DNA of 11,806 nucleotides from an uncultured Brevundimonas sp. (GTDB taxonomy: Bacteria > Pseudomonadota > Alphaproteobacteria > Caulobacterales > Caulobacteraceae). The stretch covers positions 1 through 11,806 of the forward strand of contig CAMLNT010000060.1 of NCBI GenBank assembly GCA_946481425.1, given 5' to 3'. The position numbers were made by a program, and so were the translations under genes. The notes under the pieces are model-generated. The model made no database searches, was not told the origin of the DNA, and worked only from the letters and a program-made list of their open reading frames with translations. Positions 5,713 to 11,806 of this stretch are shown here, in pieces. The first letter of the stretch is position 1. The number at the start of each line of letters is the position of its first letter.

Positions 5713-6282
5713 ATGTGCCTCATCGATGAAAGCCCCGAAATCGGAACGCGCCGGCTGACGCTGCGCGCCCCGACCGCCCTGGATGCGCCCCGGATCGCCG
5801 AGATCTGCGCCGATCGCGATCTCGCGCGCATGACCGCGCGCATGCCGCATCCTTACGCCCTCACCGACGCCGAGCAGTGGATCGGCCGCGCCCAGGGCCA
5901 GGACCCGAAGGTCGAACGCAACTTCGTCATCGACCACGACGACGTGGGCGTGGTCGGCATGATCTCCCTTTTCCCGCAGCCGCAGGGTGCGTCCGGTCAT
6001 GGGCCGACCGTCGGTCCCGCTCTGGGGACCGAACTCGGCTACTGCGTCGGTCGCGCTTGGGCGGGCCGCGGCGTCGCGACCGAGGCCGTGCAGGGGCTCC
6101 TGTCCTGGGCCCGCCGCGACTGGCGTCGCAAGCTGGTGGTTGCCGGTCACTTCTCGGACAATCCGGCCTCGGGCAGGGTGCTGGAGAAGGCGGGCTTTCT
6201 CTACACGGGCGAGCGCCGGCGGATGTTCAGCGTGGCCCGTGACGACTGGGCCGCCTCGCGCATGATGGTGTGGCTGGCCTGA
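5713..6282 (+). CDS. GNAT-family N-acetyltransferase (RimJ/RimL-like)
   Basis: A 189-residue cytoplasmic protein. The N-terminus GTRRLTLRAPTALDAPRIAE (11-30) is typical of the RimJ/RimL-like acetyltransferase_3 group. Residues 107-125 (ELGYCVGRAWAGRGVATEA) are motif A, whose GRG loop (118-120) binds the pyrophosphate of acetyl-CoA. N150-PASGRVLEKAGF is the conserved C-terminal motif of the same group. The substrate cannot be told; relatives acetylate ribosomal protein N-termini, antibiotics or small amines. The position behind the ribosomal operon is suggestive of nothing firmer, because a strong terminator stands between. The ATG at 5713 has GGAG at 5700-5703, nine bases upstream. A methionine-cysteine start is slightly unusual, but no other start fits. 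Confidence 0.9.
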   Translation: MCLIDESPEIGTRRLTLRAPTALDAPRIAEICADRDLARMTARMPHPYALTDAEQWIGRAQGQDPKVERNFVIDHDDVGVVGMISLFPQPQGASGHGPTVGPALGTELGYCVGRAWAGRGVATEAVQGLLSWARRDWRRKLVVAGHFSDNPASGRVLEKAGFLYTGERRRMFSVARDDWAASRMMVWLA

Positions 6283-6298
6283 GACTGGACGACGTCAG

Positions 6299-6328
6299 GT
6301 CCCGGATGCTTGGGTCCGGGCCCGGGAC
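6299..6328 (+). other. GC-rich hairpin with alternative pairing between the GNAT and kinase genes
   Basis: GTCCCGG (6299-6305) can pair with CCGGGAC (6322-6328). Alternatively CCCGGA (6301-6306) can pair with TCCGGG (6315-6320); the two are mutually exclusive. No T-run follows. It lies in the 64-base gap and ends 18 bases before the kinase start, so it may affect read-through or translation of the kinase, but it could equally be chance in GC-rich DNA. Confidence 0.35.
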
Positions 6329-6346
6329 GCGCTATGTGCCGATCAC

Positions 6347-7792
6347 ATGGCCGTGAACACCGCGCCCGAGACCCAGGCCGCCATCCGGCGGCGCTTCGCT
6401 CCGCTCCGCTGGCCGGGCGGCCTGTCGACGCGTCTTCTGATGCTGACGGCGGCCTTCGCGATCGTGGTGGACCTGCTGATCCTGGCGCCCGCCGCAGCCA
6501 GCTTCCACGAGCGCTGGCTGACCGACCGGGTCCGCGCGGCCGAGGTTGCATCCCTGTCGGTCGAGGCCGCTTCCTACGCCACCGTCGATGACACCCTGGC
6601 CGAGCGGCTGCTGGTCGGGGTCGGGGCCGACACGGTGGTCCTGCAGGAGAACGGCATCCGCCGCGTCCTGTCCGGGACGCCCAAGAGCGGCGCCGAGCCC
6701 TATCTGATCGACCTGCGCCAGCCCGACCTCGTGGCCCGCCTGATCGATCCCTGGGTGACCCTGCTCGGGCCCCCCGATCGGCGCGTGCGCGTGATGGCCG
6801 CGCCTCGCTTCCGCAGCGGTGACTTCATCGAGATCGTGGCCGAGGCCGCACCGCTCCGCGCCGAGCTGCGCACCTATGTCCTCCAGATCGTCCTGGCCTC
6901 GCTCGCACTGTCGATCATCGCCGGGGCGCTTCTCTATCTGGGTCTGACGGTGCTGGTGCTCGAGCCGATCCGGCGGGTGACCCAGACCATCGAGCGCTTC
7001 CGCGACGATCCCGAAGCCGCGCCCCGTCCGATCCTGAAGGAGCGCACCGACGAGATCGGCCGCGTCGAGGACACCCTGAACCGGATGCAGGAGGAGGTCC
7101 GGAACTCGCTCCGCTCGCGTGCACGCCTGGCCGCTCTCGGCGAAGCGGTGGCCAAGATCAGCCACGACCTCAGGAACATGCTGACCGCCGCCCAGATGGC
7201 CTCGGACCGTCTGGCCGATTCCGGCGACCCCACCGTCACCCGCGCCTTGCCGCGCCTCGAACGGGCGCTGGAGCGCGCCGTCAACCTGTCGCAGGGCGTT
7301 CTGGCCTATGGACGCTCGGAAGAGCCCGAAGCCCAGCCGCGGCCCCTGCGCCTTGCCCCGGTCATCGAGGCCGCAGCCGAAGACGCCGGCCTGACCGACC
7401 AGGGCGTTCGCCTGATCCAGCGCGCGCCCGCCCGTCTGCGCGTCGAGGCCGACCCGGACCAGCTCCACCGCATCCTCGTCAATCTGATGCGGAACGCCCG
7501 CGAGGCGATCGAGGCCGATCCCGAGCGCAATCGCAAAGGCAAGGTCTCGCTCTCGGCCCAGCGCGCGGGCGCCCTGATCGAGATCCGCATCCGGGACGAC
7601 GGCCCGGGCCTGCCCGCCCGCGCACGCGAGCGCCTGTTCCAGCCGTTCCAGGGTTCGACCCGTCGGGACGGCGCCGGTCTCGGCCTGCCGATCGCCCGCG
7701 AACTGGCCCAGGCCGGCGGCGGCGATCTCGTGCTGGAAACAACCGGCCCCTCCGGCACGGTCTTCTTGCTGACCCTGCCGGCCCAGGCCTGA
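6347..7792 (+). CDS. Orphan HAMP-domain sensor histidine kinase
   Basis: A 481-residue inner-membrane kinase. Membrane helices at about 29-51 and 180-205 enclose a periplasmic sensor domain of about 125 residues that I do not recognise. A HAMP linker (about 203-255, with LEPIRRVTQTIERFR and DEIGRVEDTLNRM) leads to the dimerisation domain with H-box KISHDLRNMLT, His273 being the phospho-acceptor. The HATPase_c domain has N-box NLMRNAREA (Asn383), G1 DDGPG (417-421), F-box FQPF (431-434) and G2 GAGLGL (442-447), so it should be an active kinase. There is no receiver domain and no response regulator next to it. The ATG at 6347 has no clear Shine-Dalgarno; it lies 64 bases after the GNAT stop and may be read on from it. 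The stop is 2 bp from that of the convergent gamma-glutamyltransferase gene. The signal and output are unknown. Confidence 0.93.
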   Translation: MAVNTAPETQAAIRRRFAPLRWPGGLSTRLLMLTAAFAIVVDLLILAPAAASFHERWLTDRVRAAEVASLSVEAASYATVDDTLAERLLVGVGADTVVLQENGIRRVLSGTPKSGAEPYLIDLRQPDLVARLIDPWVTLLGPPDRRVRVMAAPRFRSGDFIEIVAEAAPLRAELRTYVLQIVLASLALSIIAGALLYLGLTVLVLEPIRRVTQTIERFRDDPEAAPRPILKERTDEIGRVEDTLNRMQEEVRNSLRSRARLAALGEAVAKISHDLRNMLTAAQMASDRLADSGDPTVTRALPRLERALERAVNLSQGVLAYGRSEEPEAQPRPLRLAPVIEAAAEDAGLTDQGVRLIQRAPARLRVEADPDQLHRILVNLMRNAREAIEADPERNRKGKVSLSAQRAGALIEIRIRDDGPGLPARARERLFQPFQGSTRRDGAGLGLPIARELAQAGGGDLVLETTGPSGTVFLLTLPAQA

Positions 7793-7794
7793 CG

Positions 7795-9510
7795 TTACTC
7801 GGTCAGGCTGACGCCGTCGCGCCGGCGGTCCGCCCCGCTGTCCCACCGTCCGTCCCGCCAGATCGCGCCATGCAGGCCACTCGTCTCCGTCGCATTGGGA
7901 CGCAGCGGCGCGCCCGACGCGGCCAGCGCATCGCGGATCGCGGGGCTGAACAGCTCGGTGTCGGCCCCCACGCTCGATCCGCGCACGACCAGGTTCGGCA
8001 GGTCGAACGCCTGTTGCATCGTCAGGCCCCAGTCCAGCACCCCGATCAGGGCCTTGGCGTTGTAGGCCAGGATCGAGTTGCCGCCGGGCGACCCCAGCGC
8101 CCCCACCAGCCGCCCCTCACGATCCAGGATGATCACCGGCGACATCGACGAGCGCGGACGCTTGCCGGGCGCCACCGCATTGGCCGCCGGCCGCCCTTCG
8201 GCGTCCACCGGCGAGAAGGCGAAGTCGGTCATCTGGTTGTTGAGGAAGAAGCCGCCCGCCATCCGGCCCGAACCGAACAGGCTCTCGACGGTGGTGGTCA
8301 TCGACACGGCGTCACCCCACTGGTCGACGATGACAAAGTGGCTGGTGCCCGCCGGCTCCAGCGTCCGGTCCGGCGCCCGCTCCGCCGGTGCGCCCGGCGG
8401 CGTCCCGGGCCCGACCGGCCCCGTCACGGTCGGAACCAGCGCGGCGCGCCCGGCCACATAGGCCTCGTCCAGCAGACCCGCGACCGGCACGGAGACGAAG
8501 TCGGCGTCGCCCACATAGAGGTCACGATCCGCATACATCAGCCGCTGAAGCCGTGCGAAGGCGACCCAGGCTTCCGCGCTGCCCGGGCCGCCCTGGATGT
8601 CCGGCGTCTCTTCGGCCATGGCCAGCAGCTGCAGGAGGCCCACGCCCGACGACGGCGGCGGCGGCACGCAGACGATATAGACGCGGTACGGCCGGCAGAT
8701 CGCATCGCCCTCCTGCGTCGTGTAGTTGTCGAGGTCCTCGAGCGTCAGCCCGCCCGGCCGATCGCCCGCCTGTACGGCCGCCACGATCTCGCGCGCCAGC
8801 GGTCCCTCGTAGAACCAGTCCGGCCCCTCCTCGGCGATGTGGCGCACGGTTTCGGCATAGGCCGGATTGGTCATCGTATCCCCGGCGCGCGGCCGCGTGC
8901 CGTCGGCCCGCTCGAAATAGGCGCGTGCGGCGGGCGTATGCGCCTGCGGCGCGCTGGCCTCGGGGCTGTTGATGAACATCCCCATCCGCGGCGGCACGAT
9001 GAAGCCGTCGCGCGCCAGCCGCTCCGCCTCGCCGAACAGAGCCGACCACGGCAGGCGCCCATGCTGGCTCTGCGCCCGCGCCAGCACCGCCACGGCGCCG
9101 GGCACGCCCACTGCGTCACCCGACAGGACCGCCGTGCGGAAATTCAGCGGCTCGCCGTTCTCCATGAAGAGGTCGGGCGTGGCCGCCGCCGGCGCCGTCT
9201 CCCGGCCGTTGTAGACCGTGACCGCCCGCGTCTCTGCGTCGTAGTGGACCATGAAGGCCCCGCCGCCCAGGCCCGAGCTCTGCGGCTCGACCAGCCCCAG
9301 CACGGCCTGCACCGCGACGGCGGCGTCCACCGCTGACCCACCGGCCCTCAGAACCTGCATCCCCGCCTCCGCCGCCATCGGATTGGCGGCCGAGACGAAC
9401 GGGCCGCGCGCGATGGCGACTTCGGCGGTTTCCTGGGGCCCGGGCGCCGCCCGTTCGAACGGCGAGCAGGCGGCAAGGAACAGGGCGGCGGCAAGGGGGA
9501 GGAAACGCAT
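7795..9510 (-). CDS. ggt: Gamma-glutamyltransferase, predicted lipoprotein
   Basis: A 571-residue gamma-glutamyltranspeptidase, which cleaves glutathione and other gamma-glutamyl compounds by hydrolysis or transfer. It is an Ntn hydrolase that matures by self-cleavage into two chains. Thr389 in GTSHFVIVD (compare TTHYSVVD in E. coli) is the expected cleavage site and nucleophile, giving a large chain 16-388 and a small chain 389-571. Other family residues are present: NGRETAP (Arg103, alpha-carboxylate), NNQMTDF (Asp429), RPRSSM (Ser454-Ser455) and GSPGG. The stretch between NNQMTDF and NAV is about 4 residues shorter than in E. coli, so the lid loop is short. The N-terminus MRFLPLAAALFLAAC with a lipobox at Cys15 and Ser at +2 predicts an outer-membrane-bound lipoprotein in the periplasm. 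TAGGAGG lies only one base before the ATG at 9508-9510, an unusually short spacing. The long frame on the opposite strand is an Arg/His-rich shadow. Confidence 0.96.
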   Translation of the reverse strand: MRFLPLAAALFLAACSPFERAAPGPQETAEVAIARGPFVSAANPMAAEAGMQVLRAGGSAVDAAVAVQAVLGLVEPQSSGLGGGAFMVHYDAETRAVTVYNGRETAPAAATPDLFMENGEPLNFRTAVLSGDAVGVPGAVAVLARAQSQHGRLPWSALFGEAERLARDGFIVPPRMGMFINSPEASAPQAHTPAARAYFERADGTRPRAGDTMTNPAYAETVRHIAEEGPDWFYEGPLAREIVAAVQAGDRPGGLTLEDLDNYTTQEGDAICRPYRVYIVCVPPPPSSGVGLLQLLAMAEETPDIQGGPGSAEAWVAFARLQRLMYADRDLYVGDADFVSVPVAGLLDEAYVAGRAALVPTVTGPVGPGTPPGAPAERAPDRTLEPAGTSHFVIVDQWGDAVSMTTTVESLFGSGRMAGGFFLNNQMTDFAFSPVDAEGRPAANAVAPGKRPRSSMSPVIILDREGRLVGALGSPGGNSILAYNAKALIGVLDWGLTMQQAFDLPNLVVRGSSVGADTELFSPAIRDALAASGAPLRPNATETSGLHGAIWRDGRWDSGADRRRDGVSLTE

Positions 9511-9557
9511 GCCTCCTACCTAGGCCGCCCGGTCCCGGCGCGCAAAGCCGTAGCGGC

Positions 9558-10436
9558 CTAGCCCAGCGACGTGCGGATATCCCGGGCGATGGCGACGGTG
9601 GCGTCCACGTCGTTCCAGATGCCCTGAACGCGGTCGCGCGGCGGGATCGCCTTTGTCATGTTGCCGACTTCGAAGTGGTCGTTGCGCTTGCCCAGCGCCA
9701 CCGTCACCTCTTCGCCGGCGATGCGGACGAACACCTTGCCATGGGCCTGGCGCCAGCCCTTCAGCTTCTCGCGCACCACCGGATTGACCAGCGCCCGCGC
9801 CTGGTCCGGATGGGTCGAATAGACCTCGAAGCGCTTCTCGAACTCGGTGTCGTCTTCGAATTTGACCCGGTCCATGCCGCCTGACGGCTTGAAGAAGTTG
9901 AACAGCCCCTTGTCCGGCACGATCACCGTCTCGCCCTGGATGGGACTGCGCTTCAGCGAATAGATCAGCCCCCGGAAGACTTCCTGCCGGCTCTTGCCCG
10001 ATCCGGTCACCAGCACGGCTTCATAAAGGGCATAAGGACCGCCCTCGTCGCCCGAGAGACGGTCGGTGAAGCTGCGCTGGTTGGGACGCCCGAAGAGCGG
10101 GTGCAGCCCCTCGTAGCCGTCCGCGGTGAAGCCGTGACCGGCATAGGTCATGCCGCGCGCCTGGGTGATGGCCGTCAGCGCCGGGTCCTTCAGCGTGCGC
10201 CCCGCCTTGTCCAGATGCGACGAGCCCCAGATCCACCCGCCGATCAGGGCGATGATCGCCAGCACCCATCCAAAAACGCCGCCTTGCAGGAGAACCAGCG
10301 CCAGAACGGCCACGACCGCGGCGATCCCGAAGGTGATCCAGCGCTTCTTCATGGCGGCCTTGCGGGCGTCTTCCAGCCCTGCCAGCGCCGGGGCCAGCGG
10401 CCCGTTGATCAGCGCCTCGAAGTCGCTCGAACTCAT
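9558..10436 (-). CDS. DUF3137 family membrane protein
   Basis: A 292-residue protein. After a 30-residue N-terminal region (FEALINGPLAPALAGLEDAR) two membrane helices lie at about 33-50 and 54-71. They are followed by a soluble domain of about 220 residues on the cytoplasmic side if the basic KKRW before the first helix stays inside. The motif DTEFEKRFEVYSTHPDQAR (196-214) and the following segments match the DUF3137 family as I know it. The family's function is not established; it is common in alphaproteobacteria, sometimes beside LemA-type genes, none of which is seen here. The ATG at 10434-10436 has GAGGAAA a few bases upstream. The stop is 47 bp before the ggt start on the same strand, so the two could share a transcript. 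A promoter for the pair should lie in 10437-10575, shared with tRNA-Arg in the other direction. Confidence 0.85.
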   Translation of the reverse strand: MSSSDFEALINGPLAPALAGLEDARKAAMKKRWITFGIAAVVAVLALVLLQGGVFGWVLAIIALIGGWIWGSSHLDKAGRTLKDPALTAITQARGMTYAGHGFTADGYEGLHPLFGRPNQRSFTDRLSGDEGGPYALYEAVLVTGSGKSRQEVFRGLIYSLKRSPIQGETVIVPDKGLFNFFKPSGGMDRVKFEDDTEFEKRFEVYSTHPDQARALVNPVVREKLKGWRQAHGKVFVRIAGEEVTVALGKRNDHFEVGNMTKAIPPRDRVQGIWNDVDATVAIARDIRTSLG

Positions 10437-10507
10437 ATCGGTGTTTCCTCAATCCAGAGGCGCATGTTGCGCGGACGTATCCCTCTGTAAAGAGCGCGAT
10501 CAGGCCC

Positions 10508-10536
10508 TTGCATTCCCAAACGGGAGGGGATAGGTG
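10508..10536 (+). promoter_or_regulatory. Weak candidate promoter of tRNA-Arg
   Basis: TTGCAT (10508-10513) is followed after 17 bases by TAGGTG (10531-10536). The -10 is poor, but the geometry (start about 33 bases before the mature tRNA) is the same as for the better tRNA-Gly promoter in this window. No other candidate in 10437-10575 looks better. Confidence 0.3.
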
Positions 10537-10575
10537 TCCGCCCCTTCGCCGGGCCACCCCAAGCGCCCGGTCTGC

Positions 10576-10652
10576 GGACCCGTAGCTCAGCTGGATAGAG
10601 CATCAGACTACGAATCTGAGGGTCGGGCGTTCGAATCGCTCCGGGTCCGCCA
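10576..10652 (+). tRNA. tRNA-Arg (anticodon ACG)
   Basis: A complete 77-base cloverleaf including the encoded CCA (10650-10652). The acceptor stem is GGACCCG/CGGGTCC with discriminator G. The D-arm is GCTC-AGCTGGATA-GAGC. The anticodon arm is TCAGA-CTACGAA-TCTGA, giving anticodon ACG. The T-arm is GGGCG-TTCGAAT-CGCTC, with a mismatch-tolerant outer pair. A34 is expected to be edited to inosine by TadA, so that it reads CGU, CGC and CGA. The 3' flank is pyrimidine-rich (TTTCTTCCTCTTCTG) without a hairpin. There is no copy of the tRNA 3' end downstream in the window, so no integrated element is evident. Confidence 0.98.
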
Positions 10653-10722
10653 TTTCTTCCTCTTCTGAATAGGCTTTGCCAGGCGCGCGGCGCCGTGCCT
10701 TCCTGTGCGCGGAGGTGTCGGC

Positions 10723-11148
10723 ATGACCACGGCGGACGACGCAAAACCCAGACTGCTCTCCGGCGGCAATCCGCAGATTCCGCTCGGCTACGGCGAAGAG
10801 CCCGTCCAGGCATGGATCGCCGCCGCGCCAGGCTGGAAGTCCGACGCCGGCCGTCAGATCGACGCCCTCGTCACGAAAGCTGTGCCCGGTGTCCGCAAGG
10901 CCGTGAAGTGGAACTCGCCGCTCTACGGCGCACCCGGCCGCGAGGACTGGTTCCTCAGCTTTCACGCCATGACCCGCTACATCAAGATCGCCTTCCACAA
11001 CGGCGTCGAACTCGACCCGCCCCTCCCGGTCGGCTCGAAACAGCCCAAGGCCCGCTATGTCCATTTCGACGAGGCCAAGCCGTTCGACGCGGACGCCTTC
11101 ACCGCCTGGGTCAAACAGTCCGCCGCCCTGCCGGGAGAGAAGATGTGA
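10723..11148 (+). CDS. DUF1801 (YdhG-like) domain protein, first of a pair
   Basis: A 141-residue soluble protein. Residues 45-115 carry the DUF1801 pattern: QIDALVTKAVPGVRKAVKWN, SPLYGAPGREDWFLSFHAMT, and YIKIAFHNGVELDPPLPVGS. The fold of this family is reported to resemble frataxin, but its function is not known. The N-terminal 25 residues (KPRLLSGGNPQIPLGYGEEP) are typical of the longer family members. I chose the ATG at 10723 because GGAGG lies at 10711-10715; an ATG six codons earlier has no such site. The last codons overlap the start of the next gene, a second DUF1801 protein, by 4 bases (GTGA), so the two are translationally coupled. The upstream neighbour is tRNA-Arg in the same direction, and read-through from its promoter is possible. 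Confidence 0.85.
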   Translation: MTTADDAKPRLLSGGNPQIPLGYGEEPVQAWIAAAPGWKSDAGRQIDALVTKAVPGVRKAVKWNSPLYGAPGREDWFLSFHAMTRYIKIAFHNGVELDPPLPVGSKQPKARYVHFDEAKPFDADAFTAWVKQSAALPGEKM

Positions 11149-11537
11149 CCGACAGTCCCTCCGACCTGATCGACCAGCGCATCGTCGACCTCGGCGACTG
11201 GCGCGGCGAGACCCTGTCGCGCATGCGCGGCCTGATCCTCCAGGCCGACCCCGATGCGGTCGAGGCGGTGAAGTGGCGCAAGCCCAGCAATCCGAACGGC
11301 GTCCCGGTGTGGGAGCACGCCGGCATCCTGTGCACCGGCGAGGTCTACAAGGGCTGCGTCAAGCTGACCTTCGCGTGCGGCGCGGCGCTCAACGATCCGA
11401 AGGGCCTCTTCAACGCCAGCCTCGACGGCGCCATGCGCCGCGCCATCGATCTGCGCGAGGGCGACACGGTCGACCCCGAGGCCTTCAGGGCGCTGGTGCG
11501 GGCGGCGGTAGCGAGGAACCTGTCGCGGACAAGCTAG
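11145..11537 (+). CDS. DUF1801 domain protein, second of a pair
   Basis: A 130-residue soluble protein with the compact DUF1801 pattern: DLIDQRIVDLGDWRGETLSR (7-26), DPDAVEAVKWRKPSNPNGVP (35-54), then VWEHAGILCTGEVYKGCVKL (55-74), GLFNASLDGAMRRAIDLREG (87-106). This is the subgroup in which the motif IxCxGExYKxxVKLTFxxGA is strongly conserved. The start is GTG at 11145, inside the end of the preceding gene (overlap GTGA), with GGGAGAG just upstream at 11132-11138; no ATG start is available at the conserved N-terminus. It shares the domain, but little sequence, with its upstream partner, so the pair is an old duplication or a two-subunit arrangement. No catalytic motif is recognised and the function is unknown. 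Confidence 0.88.
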   Translation: MTDSPSDLIDQRIVDLGDWRGETLSRMRGLILQADPDAVEAVKWRKPSNPNGVPVWEHAGILCTGEVYKGCVKLTFACGAALNDPKGLFNASLDGAMRRAIDLREGDTVDPEAFRALVRAAVARNLSRTS

Positions 11538-11588
11538 CGACGGTCATCTTCGGGCGTCACCCCCGACCGACCCTTCCGCGCGGTGGTG

Positions 11589-11654
11589 ATGCGAAGGTCC
11601 GATTGTCGGCCGCGAGTGCGAGTCGCTGTTCGACCCATTGCGGACATCGCGTCC
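11589..11654. repeat. Imperfect inverted repeat after the DUF1801 genes
   Basis: GCGAAGGTCCGATT (11591-11604) and ATTGCGGACATCGCG (11637-11651) are imperfect inverted arms; the core GTCCG/CGGAC and outer GCGA/TCGC match. The CCCATTGCGGACAT part resembles short intergenic sequences I recall from other alphaproteobacterial genomes. It could be a remnant of a dispersed repeat or a weak terminator; no T-run follows. Confidence 0.3.
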
Positions 11655-11672
11655 GGCTCGCACAGTGAGGCT

Positions 11673-11806
11673 GTGAACAGCAGAGACTACACCCCAGAGG
11701 CTCGAACCCTCTTTGAGCGCATGGCGAAACGCTACGAGCTAGAGTTCGCTAGCGCGGACGACGTGCCGATGGAGGTGTGCTGGAGGTTTCCAGTTCAGCC
11801 AAATCT
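11673..11806 (+). CDS. Unidentified protein, N-terminal part (runs off the window)
   Basis: An open frame with no stop runs to the window end. From a GTG at 11673, with GAGG at 11667-11670 rather close upstream, it reads VNSRDYTPEARTLFERMAKR, then YELEFASADDVPMEVCWRFP and VQPN, 44 codons in all. The amino-acid mix is protein-like (amphipathic helix, then a possible strand), unlike the Arg-rich shadows elsewhere. The frame is open back to 11538, and an ATG at 11589 is another possible start, but the peptide from there to 11672 looks non-coding. The codons (AGA, CTA, CCA, AAT, CTT-like) are AT-richer than those of every other gene here, which may mean a different origin. I do not recognise the family. 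Confidence 0.5.
   Translation, partial: MNSRDYTPEARTLFERMAKRYELEFASADDVPMEVCWRFPVQPN

Noticed and set aside
6332..7846. Open frame of 504 codons on the minus strand opposite the HAMP kinase
   Set aside because: Gly/Gln/Asp-rich low-information translation, antisense to a kinase with all catalytic boxes.
7870..9336. Open frame of 488 codons on the plus strand opposite ggt
   Set aside because: Arg/His/Pro-rich translation without a domain, entirely antisense to a clear gamma-glutamyltransferase; it is a shadow caused by high GC codon bias.
10576..10652. tRNA-Arg as an attachment site of an integrated element
   Set aside because: No integrase gene and no direct repeat of the tRNA 3' end is visible downstream within the window.
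4343..10652. Identical stretch of more than 20 bases shared by the two tRNA genes in the T-arm region
   Set aside because: It is the conserved variable loop/T-arm of tRNAs, not a mobile or recombination repeat.
10433..10813. Apparent protein containing GAIRTPDPQIRSLMLYPAEL on the minus strand
   Set aside because: Antisense translation of tRNA-Arg, a common false annotation.

Overview
The window is GC-rich chromosomal DNA with tightly packed genes, many of them convergent or divergent. The protein types point to an alphaproteobacterium, most likely Caulobacterales (Caulobacter/Brevundimonas-like). The clues are an L21 with a long Lys/Ala-rich tail, sensor kinases with a CckA-like H-box context, a TMEM175 protein, a stand-alone TonB_C protein, and promoters of the TTG(A/C)-N16/17-(G)CTATA or TATAAG type. 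Genus assignment is an inference from pattern recognition, not from a search.

Layout. Bases 1-751 (+) hold the 3' end of ahpC and a complete ahpD, a peroxide-detoxification pair separated by an 85-bp spacer with a strong hairpin. Convergent to it, 756-2591 (-) encodes a membrane-anchored double-PAS sensor kinase homologue whose phospho-acceptor His is replaced by Gln. Next on the minus strand is a TMEM175-type membrane protein (2730-3437). It is divergent from a secreted TonB_C-domain protein (3526-4284, +). A tRNA-Gly(GCC) gene on the minus strand (4343-4417) ends in a hairpin/U-tract terminator that also lies just past the TonB_C gene.

A 347-base non-coding stretch (4418-4764) carries the outward promoters of tRNA-Gly and of the ribosomal operon rplU-rpmA (4765-5586, +), whose leader can form hairpins. 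The operon ends in a very clear intrinsic terminator (5652-5687). After it come a GNAT acetyltransferase (5713-6282) and an orphan HAMP-type histidine kinase (6347-7792), both on the plus strand. The kinase converges, 2 bp apart, on a gamma-glutamyltransferase lipoprotein gene (7795-9510, -). A DUF3137 membrane protein (9558-10436, -) lies upstream of that. tRNA-Arg(ACG) (10576-10652, +) is followed by two translationally coupled DUF1801 genes (10723-11148 and 11145-11537). The last ~135 bases begin an unidentified, lower-GC open reading frame that runs off the window.

Most of this is ordinary housekeeping and accessory chromosome; I do not see a defence island, mobile element, CRISPR array or biosynthetic cluster. 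The best lead is the His-less sensor kinase (756-2591). It retains its ATP-binding motifs but cannot autophosphorylate in the usual way, which recalls the DivL type of pseudokinase in this bacterial order. Lesser leads are the hairpin between ahpC and ahpD, the structured rplU leader, the tandem DUF1801 pair, and the compositionally different open frame at the right edge.
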